Assembly: GCA_037384645.1 (NCBI GenBank)
Contig: JARRNT010000009.1
Coordinates: 11,950 to 75,949 of the forward strand
DNA length: 64,000 bases
Direction of reading: 5' to 3'
DNA from: RI-92 sp037384645
GTDB taxonomy: Bacteria; Pseudomonadota; Gammaproteobacteria; UBA6429; Thiohalophilaceae
Shown here: positions 8,214-16,229 of the stretch, piece by piece
How the letters are laid out: every line of letters begins with the position of its first letter
How positions within the stretch are numbered: the first letter of the stretch is position 1
Made by a program: the position numbers and the translations under genes
Notes under the pieces: generated by a model
Told to the model about the DNA's origin: nothing
Database searches by the model: none
Seen by the model: the letters and a program-made list of their open reading frames with translations, nothing else

Positions 8214-8981
8214 ATGCCAGCCGATCCCCATACCGAGGACACGTTGCTGATCGGTATCGACGATACCGATAATCTCGACAGCCGCGGTACCGGATACCGA
8301 GCACGATGCCTTGCTGCCCGGCTGAACGAGCAGGGTATGGGCCATGTGCAGGGTATCAGTCGGCATCAGTTACTGGTTGATGACGCGATCCCCTATACCT
8401 CTCACAACAGCGCCGCCTGCCTGCGTCTGGAACTTTCTTCTGGGACACAGCAGCCTGATGTAATCGCCTGTTGTCGGGACTTTCTCAGCACCGAATCTGC
8501 ACCCGGCTCCGATGCCGGCTTGTGTGTCACTCCGCTTGCTGACACAGGCGAGGCATTGCAGGCCTTTGGTCAGCGCGCCCAGCGTGAGGTCCTGAATCGC
8601 CACGAAGCCGAAGAGTTGGCACAGCGCGAGAATGTCTGCCTGGAAGGGCTGACCGGTGATCATGGTGGCATGATAGGCGCCCTGGCTGCAGTTGGGCTTC
8701 GGGCCTGGGGAGCAGATGGACGTTTTGTCTGGGTCGAAGGGATTCGTGAACGGGCTGACAGACTGTTTTCGATTGCCGATCTCCTTGCCGAGACCGGCGT
8801 CGATCGAGTTATGACCCTGGCCGGCAAAGTGATCACAGACGGTACACAAATATTAAACCTGGGCCCCTGGCCACGTCCAATTGCGCACAATGGCGAGGCA
8901 GTATTACTTGTGGAGGAAAATCATGACGACAAAAGCAGTCAATGGCGCGTTGTCGATCGCGCAATTATCAAGCGTTACTAA
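8214..8981 (+). CDS. Short TiaS-like protein (tRNA(Ile2) agmatinylcytidine synthetase-related, kinase-like domain only)
   Basis: 255 residues, preceded by a strong ribosome site (AAAGGAG, 8201-8207). The N terminus IGIDDTDNLDSRGTG is the signature of the TiaS family, which in archaea uses ATP and agmatine to modify the wobble C34 of tRNA(Ile2). LTGDHGGMIGALAAVGLRAWG in the middle also fits. Archaeal TiaS is about 420 residues with an OB-fold and a C-terminal zinc ribbon; both are absent here, and no CxxC pair is seen. Bacteria normally use TilS/lysidine instead, so a tRNA role is doubtful. Control by a sigma-54 promoter inside a Mo/W locus points to a repurposed ATP-dependent enzyme. The function is unknown. 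Confidence 0.7.
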   Translation: MPADPHTEDTLLIGIDDTDNLDSRGTGYRARCLAARLNEQGMGHVQGISRHQLLVDDAIPYTSHNSAACLRLELSSGTQQPDVIACCRDFLSTESAPGSDAGLCVTPLADTGEALQAFGQRAQREVLNRHEAEELAQRENVCLEGLTGDHGGMIGALAAVGLRAWGADGRFVWVEGIRERADRLFSIADLLAETGVDRVMTLAGKVITDGTQILNLGPWPRPIAHNGEAVLLVEENHDDKSSQWRVVDRAIIKRY

Positions 8982-9498
8982 ACAACCCAAGATATCAGTG
9001 TGGCGTAGCGTAGGTTATCTCGTCGGCCTTGGCACGCTGGGCGTTATACTGCATGCAAGCTTTCGAATTCCAATGCATCTCCCAGGACACCATGGACTGG
9101 AATGGATGGCATTACTTGCCTTTGCCTTCATTAGCAGCCCTCGGCGCTGGGTAGCAACAGGGGTGGGCATATCCGCGACAGCCATTGCCTTCCTGCCTAT
9201 CTGGGGATGGCATCTATCGTTTGCACCTCTGTTCTACCTTGCTTCTGCCGTGCTCTTCGACATGCTCTGCTTCATGCTGCCCAGGCAGAAACTACATCGC
9301 ACCGTAGTTGTTTTATACGGTGGACTCGCATTTGCAGTAGCGGGTTTTATTAATTTTTTTATCGGCCCACATGGTGCAGCCAGCAACTTTGCATGGGAGT
9401 TCTGGTTTTTGATGCATTTAGGATTTGGCCTGGCTGGCACTCTGATCGGCATTCAACTCGGCACATGGACACACACACAAGTTAAAACTCGATCCTGA
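8923..9498 (+). CDS. Polytopic membrane protein, possible ECF-type S component or transport subunit
   Basis: From ATG 8923 there are 191 residues. This start follows GGAGGAAAATC and overlaps the end of the TiaS-like gene by 59 bases. An upstream start at 8881 is in frame but lacks a comparable ribosome site. About five hydrophobic segments are visible (VGYLVGLGTLGVIL, WMALLAFAFI, VGISATAIAFLPIW, LFYLASAVLFDMLCFML, VVVLYGGLAFAVAGFI and a last one near the C terminus). The size and helix count resemble S components of ECF transporters, but I do not recognise a substrate family. It sits between the TiaS-like gene and the TonB-dependent receptor and probably shares their promoter. A role in trace-metal or oxyanion uptake is inference. 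Confidence 0.6.
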   Translation: MTTKAVNGALSIAQLSSVTKQPKISVWRSVGYLVGLGTLGVILHASFRIPMHLPGHHGLEWMALLAFAFISSPRRWVATGVGISATAIAFLPIWGWHLSFAPLFYLASAVLFDMLCFMLPRQKLHRTVVVLYGGLAFAVAGFINFFIGPHGAASNFAWEFWFLMHLGFGLAGTLIGIQLGTWTHTQVKTRS

Positions 9499-9590
9499 AT
9501 GAGACAGAGCAACACAGCGCACCCTGCAACCATCGCGCAAGGGGCACGCATATCCTTCATTTCATTTTTGTACGCAGAAAGGACTGCTTC

Positions 9591-11681
9591 ATGTTGCATA
9601 ATAATAACAAGCATACCGAATCGCACGGTTGCCAGCCAATCAAGCTTAAAGTCGCCTTATTTTCTACCCTGTCCTGGTTTGTCCTGATAATGCCAGCAGC
9701 TGCAGCCACACAAAACGATACCGCCTATCCAATGGGTGAAATCGTCGTGACAGGTCCACGTGGCGGGGCAACCGGAATCGAAACCGTTGACACGGTTACA
9801 CGCCAGGACATGAAACGCGAAGGAGCAAAAACACTTGATGAAGCACTTCGCCTGCTGCCCGGCGTCAGTGTGCGCACGGGTGGCGACGGTACGCCACGTA
9901 TTGATATTCATGGCTTACGCACACGTGACGTTAAACTCCTTGTCAACGGCGTACCGGTTCATTCCACATATGACGGCCAATTTGATCCGCGACTGATTCC
10001 AACCGATCAGATCGCACGGATCCACCTGGTGACCGGTGCAAGTTCTGAACTCTATGGCGATGGTGCCATAGCTGGTGTAATTGACATCATCACCCGCAAA
10101 GGCCAGGGTAAGGCACGCGGTAGTATCACTGCCGAATCTGGGCAAGATGGTTATCGGCGCATGGCCGGAGACGTTTCTGGCACCAGCGGAAATCTCTCCA
10201 CCTTTGTCACAGCCAGCCACCGTACACACGATAACTATAGCCTCCCATCGGATTACACTAGTACTACGCTACAACCCGGCGATACCCGTATCAACAGCGA
10301 TCAACGCTTCGATAATGTGTACGCAAATCTACTGTATACACCGGACAGTCCATGGCAATATGGATTAACCCTAACCCATGCCAACGGCGAATTCGGTATC
10401 CCGCCTAGCACGCTGGATAACACGACTGATCCCTTTGCTTCCAAGGTCAAATACGAACGCATTACGGGATTGAATGGCAATAGCGCACAAGCGATTGTCA
10501 ACTATACGCCATCCGGCTCGTGGAGTATGCGTAGCTGGTTGTTTGTGAACGATCAGTGGCAACAGGATAGCATCTTCGACGATGCCAATTTCAACTCCTT
10601 CCTGAACCACAACAGCGCCAGCACGCGTCAGGAAACTCTAACCACGGGCGGGCATGCTCAGATAGACTGGAAAAACATTAAATACGGACATCTTGGCCTC
10701 GCCCTGAACGCCCGCCATGAACGCTGGACTGAATCCGGCTTTGTCCGCGATGTCGCCACTGGTGGTGGCGGCGGTGGCGGTGGCGGTGGCGGCGGCGGTG
10801 GCGGCGGCGGCGGCGGCAGCACGAGCTATGCCTTGCGTACAGTGAACGACAACCTGCATGTCGATGTGGTATCGCTTTCAGTCCAGTATGACGTCAGACC
10901 CTGGGAGCATACTGGTTTCGTCCTGGGCGCCGGACATCACATCCAGTACCGTGCAGATGGCAATTACAGTGCCAGCAGTTTTGTCGCCGGTATTTATCAT
11001 AACCTTGGCAAAATAAGCAGGATCCATATATCGGTCGCACGCAAGATTCGTGTACCATCGATTCGCCAACTCTATGATACCACTTCCGGTAATCCTGCCC
11101 TGCAACCTGAGCATTCGCTTAATTACGAAATAGGCATCAACACACACTGGTCGACCGGTACATCATTCAGTGCTACTGCATATACCATGCAGGTCAAAAA
11201 CTTCATCCAGAAAGACAAGACGACAAACACCTATGTCAATTACGAACAATACCGCTTTCGCGGACTGGATTTGGGCCTGGGCACCCACTTTTCATCTCAC
11301 TGGGTCCTGAAGACAAGTTACGCCTATCTGTGGAGTCGTGACGAATCGACCAATGCCACGCGCGAGGAATTGCAATACCGCCCCAGCTATACACTCAGTG
11401 CCGTGCTGGCCTACTCAGCCACGCACGGCTGGCATGGCAGCCTGACCGCACTTCGCGTTGGACACCAATACTATTATTCACGCACGACACCATTACAAAA
11501 GGCCATTCTAGATCCCTACACGGTTTTTAATGCTTTGCTCGGATATCGCTTCAGCGGTCCTTTCCGTGGAGTCGATGCCTATTTGTGCGCAAGCAACCTG
11601 ACCGACGCGAATTATGCTCAGAGCTACGGATTTCCCATGCCCGGCCGGGCGATTTATGCCGGCGTACGCATGAAATTCTAG
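9591..11681 (+). CDS. TonB-dependent outer-membrane receptor with a 19-glycine tract
   Basis: 696 residues. A hydrophobic signal sequence ends near PAAAATQND (about residue 40). The TonB box and plug domain follow (GEIVVTGPRGG, then DEALRLLPGVSVRTGG, LVNGVPV, SSELYGDGAIAGVIDIITRKG). A beta-barrel of the vitamin-B12/siderophore type ends in an aromatic C terminus (YAGVRMKF). A run of 19 glycines (bases 10761-10817) lies in what should be a surface loop. It is followed by its own tonB gene, and a WtpABC system lies next to it on the other strand. The substrate is not readable from sequence; a chelated molybdate or tungstate compound is a context-based guess. Cobalamin or a siderophore are alternatives. 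Confidence 0.9.
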   Translation: MLHNNNKHTESHGCQPIKLKVALFSTLSWFVLIMPAAAATQNDTAYPMGEIVVTGPRGGATGIETVDTVTRQDMKREGAKTLDEALRLLPGVSVRTGGDGTPRIDIHGLRTRDVKLLVNGVPVHSTYDGQFDPRLIPTDQIARIHLVTGASSELYGDGAIAGVIDIITRKGQGKARGSITAESGQDGYRRMAGDVSGTSGNLSTFVTASHRTHDNYSLPSDYTSTTLQPGDTRINSDQRFDNVYANLLYTPDSPWQYGLTLTHANGEFGIPPSTLDNTTDPFASKVKYERITGLNGNSAQAIVNYTPSGSWSMRSWLFVNDQWQQDSIFDDANFNSFLNHNSASTRQETLTTGGHAQIDWKNIKYGHLGLALNARHERWTESGFVRDVATGGGGGGGGGGGGGGGGGGGSTSYALRTVNDNLHVDVVSLSVQYDVRPWEHTGFVLGAGHHIQYRADGNYSASSFVAGIYHNLGKISRIHISVARKIRVPSIRQLYDTTSGNPALQPEHSLNYEIGINTHWSTGTSFSATAYTMQVKNFIQKDKTTNTYVNYEQYRFRGLDLGLGTHFSSHWVLKTSYAYLWSRDESTNATREELQYRPSYTLSAVLAYSATHGWHGSLTALRVGHQYYYSRTTPLQKAILDPYTVFNALLGYRFSGPFRGVDAYLCASNLTDANYAQSYGFPMPGRAIYAGVRMKF
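10761..10817 (+). repeat. GGY triplet repeat encoding 19 consecutive glycines
   Basis: Nineteen codons, all GGT or GGC, with the last six GGC in a row, lie inside the receptor gene. The tract stays in frame because the unit is three bases, so length change would lengthen or shorten a glycine loop rather than shift the frame. Confidence 0.95.
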
Positions 11682-11706
11682 TCATGCCAGATCAAGGACA
11701 GGTCTT

Positions 11707-12537
11707 ATGAATACAATGCACCCACACCTGTGTCCAGAATTTCATTTTCGCATTCCCCCGCTCGTGGGCAGCGCACAGCGCCTGGTATTTTTCCTGCTTA
11801 TCTCACTCGTCCTGCATGGCTTAATATTATCATTTATACCCGCCATGGAGGCGATTCACCCACCTGTGAAAACCACCAGGCGCGGACCAGTTATTATTGC
11901 CCTCGAGACCACGCCGACACATCATGATCGGCGTCAAAAGCCGCATCGCGCGCAACCTGAAAGCTCCGTCACCACAACGCCTGCAGATCACCCAACTGGC
12001 AAGCTGGCGTTAGCAACAAAGCAAACCCCCATGGCAACCAGATCAACACACGGTACAACGCTAAATAGCCATAGCAAAACCCATCTACCCGTACATGCAA
12101 AACCCCGCACAAGCCTTCCGCATACAACACAAACACATCACAATCACGCGAAGAAAGCGGCTGTAATTTCGCCAACAGCCTATCCAGATGAGGCAAGCCG
12201 TCACACAACGGCAACGACCAGGCTCATCACAGCAGCGCCCTCTCCAGACCCTGCTGCCGTCGCCTCCCTGCTACGTACCGCCCTGCTCCGGCATTTCCAC
12301 TATCCAGTGGTAGCGCTGCAAAATAACTGGCAAGGAAAAGTCGTACTAGGTATGCGCGTGAGTGCGACAGGCCAGGTTCAGGATGCACAGATCCTACAGA
12401 CATCAGGTATTCGCATACTCGATCGCGCCGCGCAACATAGTGCGAACGCGATAGGCAATTTACCGGCGGCACGTCCCCTGCTAGCCGGTAAAACACTGCG
12501 CTTTCGTATACCGGTGAGCTACCGCTTGCAGCAATAA
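11707..12537 (+). CDS. tonB: TonB-type energy transducer
   Basis: 276 residues starting 25 bases after the receptor stop. One N-terminal membrane segment (about 27-45, LVFFLLISLVLHGLILSFI, with the SLVLHG pattern typical of TonB) is followed by a long, low-complexity periplasmic linker rich in His, Thr, Lys and Pro. The C-terminal TonB domain (YPVVALQNNWQGKVVLGMRV, DRAAQHSA, IPVSYRL) closes the protein. TonB carries proton-motive-force energy from ExbB/ExbD to outer-membrane receptors. No exbB or exbD is present here, so it must use a complex encoded elsewhere. The pairing suggests a transducer dedicated to the adjacent receptor. The many histidines in the linker are unusual and could bind metal. 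Confidence 0.87.
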   Translation: MNTMHPHLCPEFHFRIPPLVGSAQRLVFFLLISLVLHGLILSFIPAMEAIHPPVKTTRRGPVIIALETTPTHHDRRQKPHRAQPESSVTTTPADHPTGKLALATKQTPMATRSTHGTTLNSHSKTHLPVHAKPRTSLPHTTQTHHNHAKKAAVISPTAYPDEASRHTTATTRLITAAPSPDPAAVASLLRTALLRHFHYPVVALQNNWQGKVVLGMRVSATGQVQDAQILQTSGIRILDRAAQHSANAIGNLPAARPLLAGKTLRFRIPVSYRLQQ

Positions 12538-12650
12538 TTCGCAGTCTCAGATTAATCGTGGCAAGGAGAAATTCCTATCACAGTACACAGGGTCGCGTAA
12601 GGCAAGTTATAGCGATATATACACAGAGTAACGTTTGAGCCTAGCCCCTG

Positions 12651-13736
12651 TCATTCTGGTCGCAAAGCAAGCGTATTACTGCTGTCTGGAATGAGTCGCA
12701 ACGCCTCCGGCGGCAGCCGTGCCCACAGACGTGTGCCAATTTGTAACTCTTTGGCCCACCACGCGGGCACCCACGCCCGCAGTCGAGGCGACCCATCCAG
12801 TTGCAGCGCAAGCAGTGGACCGGAATGTTCGATTGCCACAACGCTTACTTCAAGGCAATTGTTGATGCCTTGCGGGCGTGAGCGCGCGATTTCAATATCG
12901 CCAGCAGATAAGCCAACGCAAAAGGGACCCCTCGGGGGAATAGCTGTTGAGCTTTCCAGTATATGACCATCCACATCGATGCGAAGACCTCGCGCGGATT
13001 TGCCCACGATGCTGGCTGACCACAGGTTGTCTATGCCCAGATGACTGGCTACGCAAGTATCTGCCGGCCGTGCATGGACCTCAGAGTAAGACCCGGTCTG
13101 CAGCAATCGGCCATCGGAAAGTATGGCCACATGGTCGGCCAGTCTCGCCACCTCTGATTGATGGTGCGTGACATACAGTACGGCAAGGTCGTACTCCTGA
13201 ACCAGCCGGCGTACTCCCAGGTGCAGGGCCTCGCAACTGGTGGCATCAAGGTTGACACTGGGTTCATCGAACAATACCAGCGACGGTTCCATGGCCAGGG
13301 CTCGCGCCAATGCGACGCGTTGGCGTTGGCCACGGCTTAGTTGCTGCGGATAGCTGGTACGCAAGTGGTTCAGCTTGAATTCATCGAGCAGACGTTTAAG
13401 CACCCCGCGACTCGCTCGACGTCCATCGCGCAGGCCAAAAGCCACATTGCCCTCGACAGTCAGATGAGGAAACAGTGCCAGGTCTTGAGGCACATAGGCG
13501 ATGCGCCGCAGTTCGGGCGCCTCGGCGGTAATATCACGCCCCTGCAGCATGAGGCATCCGGCTTGGGCGGGCGAAAAGCCTGCGATCGCCTCAAGTAACG
13601 TGGTCTTGCCCGCGCCATTAATCCCCTGAATCGCCAGGCAGCTGCCGGATGCTACGCTAAATGCCAGCGGACCGAGCTGAAAGTCTCCTCGGCGTGTTGT
13701 CAGTCCCTGCACCTGCAGCACTTCCTGATTCATCAT
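12651..13736 (-). CDS. wtpC: Tungstate/molybdate ABC transporter ATP-binding protein
   Basis: 361 residues. Walker A is GINGAGKTTLL (about 38-48), the signature LSRGQRQRVALARAL and Walker B LVLFDEPSVNLD, followed by the H-loop YVTHHQSEVARLADH. The C-terminal third (after about 230) is a TOBE/MOP-like oxyanion-sensing domain, as in ModC and WtpC. The start overlaps the permease stop by 4 bases (ATGA at 13733-13736). ModC or WtpC is equally compatible with this chain; the partner binding protein is of the WtpA type, so Wtp is preferred. It is the last gene of the minus-strand unit, convergent with tonB. Confidence 0.85.
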   Translation of the reverse strand: MMNQEVLQVQGLTTRRGDFQLGPLAFSVASGSCLAIQGINGAGKTTLLEAIAGFSPAQAGCLMLQGRDITAEAPELRRIAYVPQDLALFPHLTVEGNVAFGLRDGRRASRGVLKRLLDEFKLNHLRTSYPQQLSRGQRQRVALARALAMEPSLVLFDEPSVNLDATSCEALHLGVRRLVQEYDLAVLYVTHHQSEVARLADHVAILSDGRLLQTGSYSEVHARPADTCVASHLGIDNLWSASIVGKSARGLRIDVDGHILESSTAIPPRGPFCVGLSAGDIEIARSRPQGINNCLEVSVVAIEHSGPLLALQLDGSPRLRAWVPAWWAKELQIGTRLWARLPPEALRLIPDSSNTLALRPE

Positions 13737-14560
13737 TCAATGTCCTTCTGACGACCACTACCCGCAAGTACGCGCAGCGCAATAAAGATAAACAGCGAGA
13801 TCACCAACACAATAAATGACAAGGCGAGCGCCTCGGGCAGGCCAAAGCGCAGAAACAAGTCATAGATCTTCACCGGCGCGGTCATGGGATAATAAGCAAT
13901 GATGACGACCGAACCGAATTCGCTAACCGCACGGGCGTAACCGAGTGTCATCGCCGTGAGTAAGCCACGCCAGCTCAGCGGCAGCACGACACTCCAAAGT
14001 ACTCGCCAGGGGCCGGCGCCGAGACTGCGCGCCGCCCGCTCCAGACGAGGGTCAACGGCTTCCAGCGCGAGACGCGCAGCACTGACGGTGAACGGGGCAC
14101 TGACAAACAGCATAGCAACCACAATCCCCGGCAGACTGCCCCAGAATGTTAATCCGAACAGATGATGCAAGGGTGCTCCGATCAGTCCACGCCGACCATA
14201 GACAAAGAGCACGGCGATGCCAGCAACAACATGCGGCACAGTCAGCGGCACATCCACCAAAGCCTGAATAAGCCCCTTTCCCGGAAATTCCACGCGAGCC
14301 AGCAGCCAGGCCAGCGGGATACCGAGCAGCCCGGCCATCACCGCCGTGAGCAGTGCCGCTTCCAGGCTGAGCAATACAGCGGACTGCGCCTCCGAATCGC
14401 TTGCCACGCGGGCAAGTTCCCCCGGTGCACTCAGCGCATCGATGCTGAGCACCGCCAGGGGAAGCACGATAGATGCGAGAAATATTGTGCCCAGCAACGC
14501 GAAGGGTATCACTACCCGGAGTTCACGCGAGGAATGTAATGAACGAACGAACTGCGCCAT
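13733..14560 (-). CDS. wtpB: Tungstate/molybdate ABC transporter permease
   Basis: 275 residues with about six membrane helices (first at about 17-40, last at about 245-265). The coupling EAA loop is readable in AARSLGAGPWRVLWSVVLPLSWRGLL. The overall pattern, with PLTVPHVVAGIAVLFVYGRRGLIG, matches ModB/WtpB permeases, which act as homodimers with two ATPase subunits. It lies between the ATPase (4-base overlap) and the binding protein (29-base gap). Confidence 0.88.
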   Translation of the reverse strand: MAQFVRSLHSSRELRVVIPFALLGTIFLASIVLPLAVLSIDALSAPGELARVASDSEAQSAVLLSLEAALLTAVMAGLLGIPLAWLLARVEFPGKGLIQALVDVPLTVPHVVAGIAVLFVYGRRGLIGAPLHHLFGLTFWGSLPGIVVAMLFVSAPFTVSAARLALEAVDPRLERAARSLGAGPWRVLWSVVLPLSWRGLLTAMTLGYARAVSEFGSVVIIAYYPMTAPVKIYDLFLRFGLPEALALSFIVLVISLFIFIALRVLAGSGRQKDIE

Positions 14561-14589
14561 ATCGTCAGGGTAGATCTACTGGTTAGTTG

Positions 14590-15549
14590 TTATTTACTCC
14601 CCCACGGCTGAACCTGCTTGCGCAGGCCGGCCGGCATAGCCTTCATGCCATGCGCCCAAGGCCGACGGAACGTGCCAAAACCACTTTGTGACATGATTTT
14701 GCGTCCCTGTGGACCCATCACGAAGGAAATATATTCCTGCCCGAGCTTTGACTTCGGCGCGTTAGTGGGAATGGTCATGCCGTAGATAAGCGGGGCACCA
14801 TGCAGCACACCCTTGGCTGTGTGCGCGGTCGCGCGGGCGTAGTAACGTGAATCGGCGGGTTTGCTGAGGTTGATGCGATCAGGCAACGGCACATAGTGTA
14901 AGTGATGTGACTTGGCTGAAGAGGTATAGATAGCCAGATAATCGATCTGGCCGGACTGCAGCGCCGAAATCAGCGAGGTTTCCGTATCACGAATATCGCT
15001 CTTAGGTGCGTTGGTAAGCACCTGCGCCTGCAGCTTAGGCTCATGATAGTAGCTGGAGGCAAGATCCAGCATTTGCAAGAACTGGTAACCTGAGGGGTCG
15101 GTGTCAGGGTTGGAGCGACCGATGACCACGCCGGGTTTGGCCACCACCTTGTACCAATTGTGCTTATTGATGTGGCTGGCGCCCTTGCTTTGCTTGGTGT
15201 AGGCCAGCGTTACCGCGTTGGAGGCGAAGCCAATATACCAGTTGGCCAGCTTTGCCTTGCCAAGCACTCGGGGAATAACACCGTAGGCAGCAGCGGCATA
15301 GACGTCCGCATGCTGGTGCAGCTCGGCGATACGACGGGCCATCATCACACTGCCGCCAAACTGGGCCTGGACGGTGATACCCGGGTGCGTGTGCTCGAAA
15401 GCACGATTCATACGATGAAAGGGTATGGCAAGGGTGCCGGCAGCGTACACCGTCAAGGTTTCCGCATTGGCGGCTCCGGCAGTAAGTACCGCAGCGAGAC
15501 CCAGAATGGTCACTGCGATAGTCATACGCGAGAGTTTACTTTTATTCAT
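14590..15549 (-). CDS. wtpA: Tungstate/molybdate-binding periplasmic protein (WtpA type)
   Basis: 319 residues from ATG 15549, preceded by AAGGAGAACGGAGG. The longer open frame to 15711 is ignored because the signal peptide begins at MNKSKLSRMTIAV and ends near AANAETLTVYAAG. The mature part shows TLTVYAAGTLAIPFH, ADVYAAAAYGVIP and GRSNPDTDPSGYQ, as in WtpA and related oxyanion receptors rather than classical ModA. It binds tungstate and/or molybdate for WtpBC. A -24/-12 promoter lies 146 bases upstream, so uptake is probably co-regulated with the cofactor genes. Substrate preference for W over Mo is expected from the family but not proven. Confidence 0.85.
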   Translation of the reverse strand: MNKSKLSRMTIAVTILGLAAVLTAGAANAETLTVYAAGTLAIPFHRMNRAFEHTHPGITVQAQFGGSVMMARRIAELHQHADVYAAAAYGVIPRVLGKAKLANWYIGFASNAVTLAYTKQSKGASHINKHNWYKVVAKPGVVIGRSNPDTDPSGYQFLQMLDLASSYYHEPKLQAQVLTNAPKSDIRDTETSLISALQSGQIDYLAIYTSSAKSHHLHYVPLPDRINLSKPADSRYYARATAHTAKGVLHGAPLIYGMTIPTNAPKSKLGQEYISFVMGPQGRKIMSQSGFGTFRRPWAHGMKAMPAGLRKQVQPWGSK

Positions 15550-15694
15550 CCTCCGTTCTCCTTCTTGGTTATCGAAATGATTAAACGCAGAGTAATGCTC
15601 GCCAAACGCAGGTCTTACGCCAAGGTGAATATGTCCCACCCTGACATGCTTGCCGGTCCTGGGGAGCAGTGTTAAGCACAAGTGCACGACATAA

Positions 15695-15710
15695 TGCACA
15701 AAAGGTGCCA
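15695..15710 (-). promoter_or_regulatory. Sigma-54 (-24/-12) promoter of wtpABC
   Basis: On the minus strand TGGCAC-CTTTT-GTGCA keeps GG and GC at the correct distance, with one change from TTGCA. It would start RNA near 15683, giving a leader of about 134 bases before wtpA. This is the third such promoter in the island and, like the others, faces a Mo/W-related unit. Confidence 0.7.
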
Positions 15711-16110
15711 CGAATGATGAGTCGAGCAGACTGTTCCGATGCCTGTCACACTTGCGCTACAACTGGTGCGAAGTTGACCTGTGATAAATGACATGAGGTA
15801 TATTTGCTGTGAGGTGCCGCTCGCGTATACGTATTTAGCCTCATAATGGGAAGCGAACGCATCTTATGCGCGCGAATCGTTGTTTCTGCCAAAATATCGC
15901 TTTTTATGGGGATTTCTTCCACTTCTACGTGGGACATCGCCTGGAATGTGTCCAGGTTAGTTGAGTGACACGGTGCACCCTACGGTCGAAATAGCCTGTG
16001 CGCGACTATAGTGGCAGCAAACCGATCGATTGTCTGAATTCTCCTGGCGGGGGTAAGAAATCCCAATAAGCTCATGTAGGACGACATGCCTCGGATTATA
16101 AATGAGGCGG
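15711..16110. other. Non-coding spacer upstream of wtpABC
   Basis: About 400 bases without a convincing gene; two minus-strand frames of 63 and 72 codons lack good ribosome sites and family resemblance. It contains TGGGACA at 15930-15936 and TGTCCA at 15949-15954, half-sites of the shared palindrome but with a 12-base spacer, and a small hairpin CCTGGA/TCCAGG at 15940-15956. With the sites at 16111-16150 it is probably the control region of wtpABC. Confidence 0.5.
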
Positions 16111-16127
16111 TGCGTCAAAATGACCCA
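16111..16127. promoter_or_regulatory. Inverted repeat, candidate enhancer site 4
   Basis: Read on the minus strand this is TGGGTCA-TTT-TGACGCA, the same layout as the perfect palindrome at 7906 with a compensating A/T swap in both arms. The centre is about 410 bases upstream of the wtpABC promoter, far but workable for a sigma-54 enhancer. It is 23 bases from the next copy. Confidence 0.5.
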
Positions 16128-16133
16128 GATAAG

Positions 16134-16150
16134 TGAGACATTTTGGACCA
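16134..16150. promoter_or_regulatory. Inverted repeat, candidate enhancer site 5
   Basis: TGAGACA-TTT-TGGACCA; the left arm and spacer match the motif well and the right arm is weaker. It pairs with site 4 in tandem, as sites 1 and 2 do near 4.8 kb. Confidence 0.5.
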
Positions 16151-16229
16151 AGTCGCGCAAGACATGATATTTCAATAATTGCGCAAATTTACTAAACAGA
16201 CCAAAACTGTTTATGACAATAAAACTATC

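Noticed and set aside
12606..12622. ModE-like TATAGCGATATATA stretch
   Set aside because: It lies between two convergent 3' ends (tonB and wtpC) and covers only part of the ModE consensus, so a promoter role is unlikely.
15746..16175. Two minus-strand frames of 63 and 72 codons upstream of wtpA
   Set aside because: They lack ribosome sites and known motifs and overlap the regulatory half-sites.
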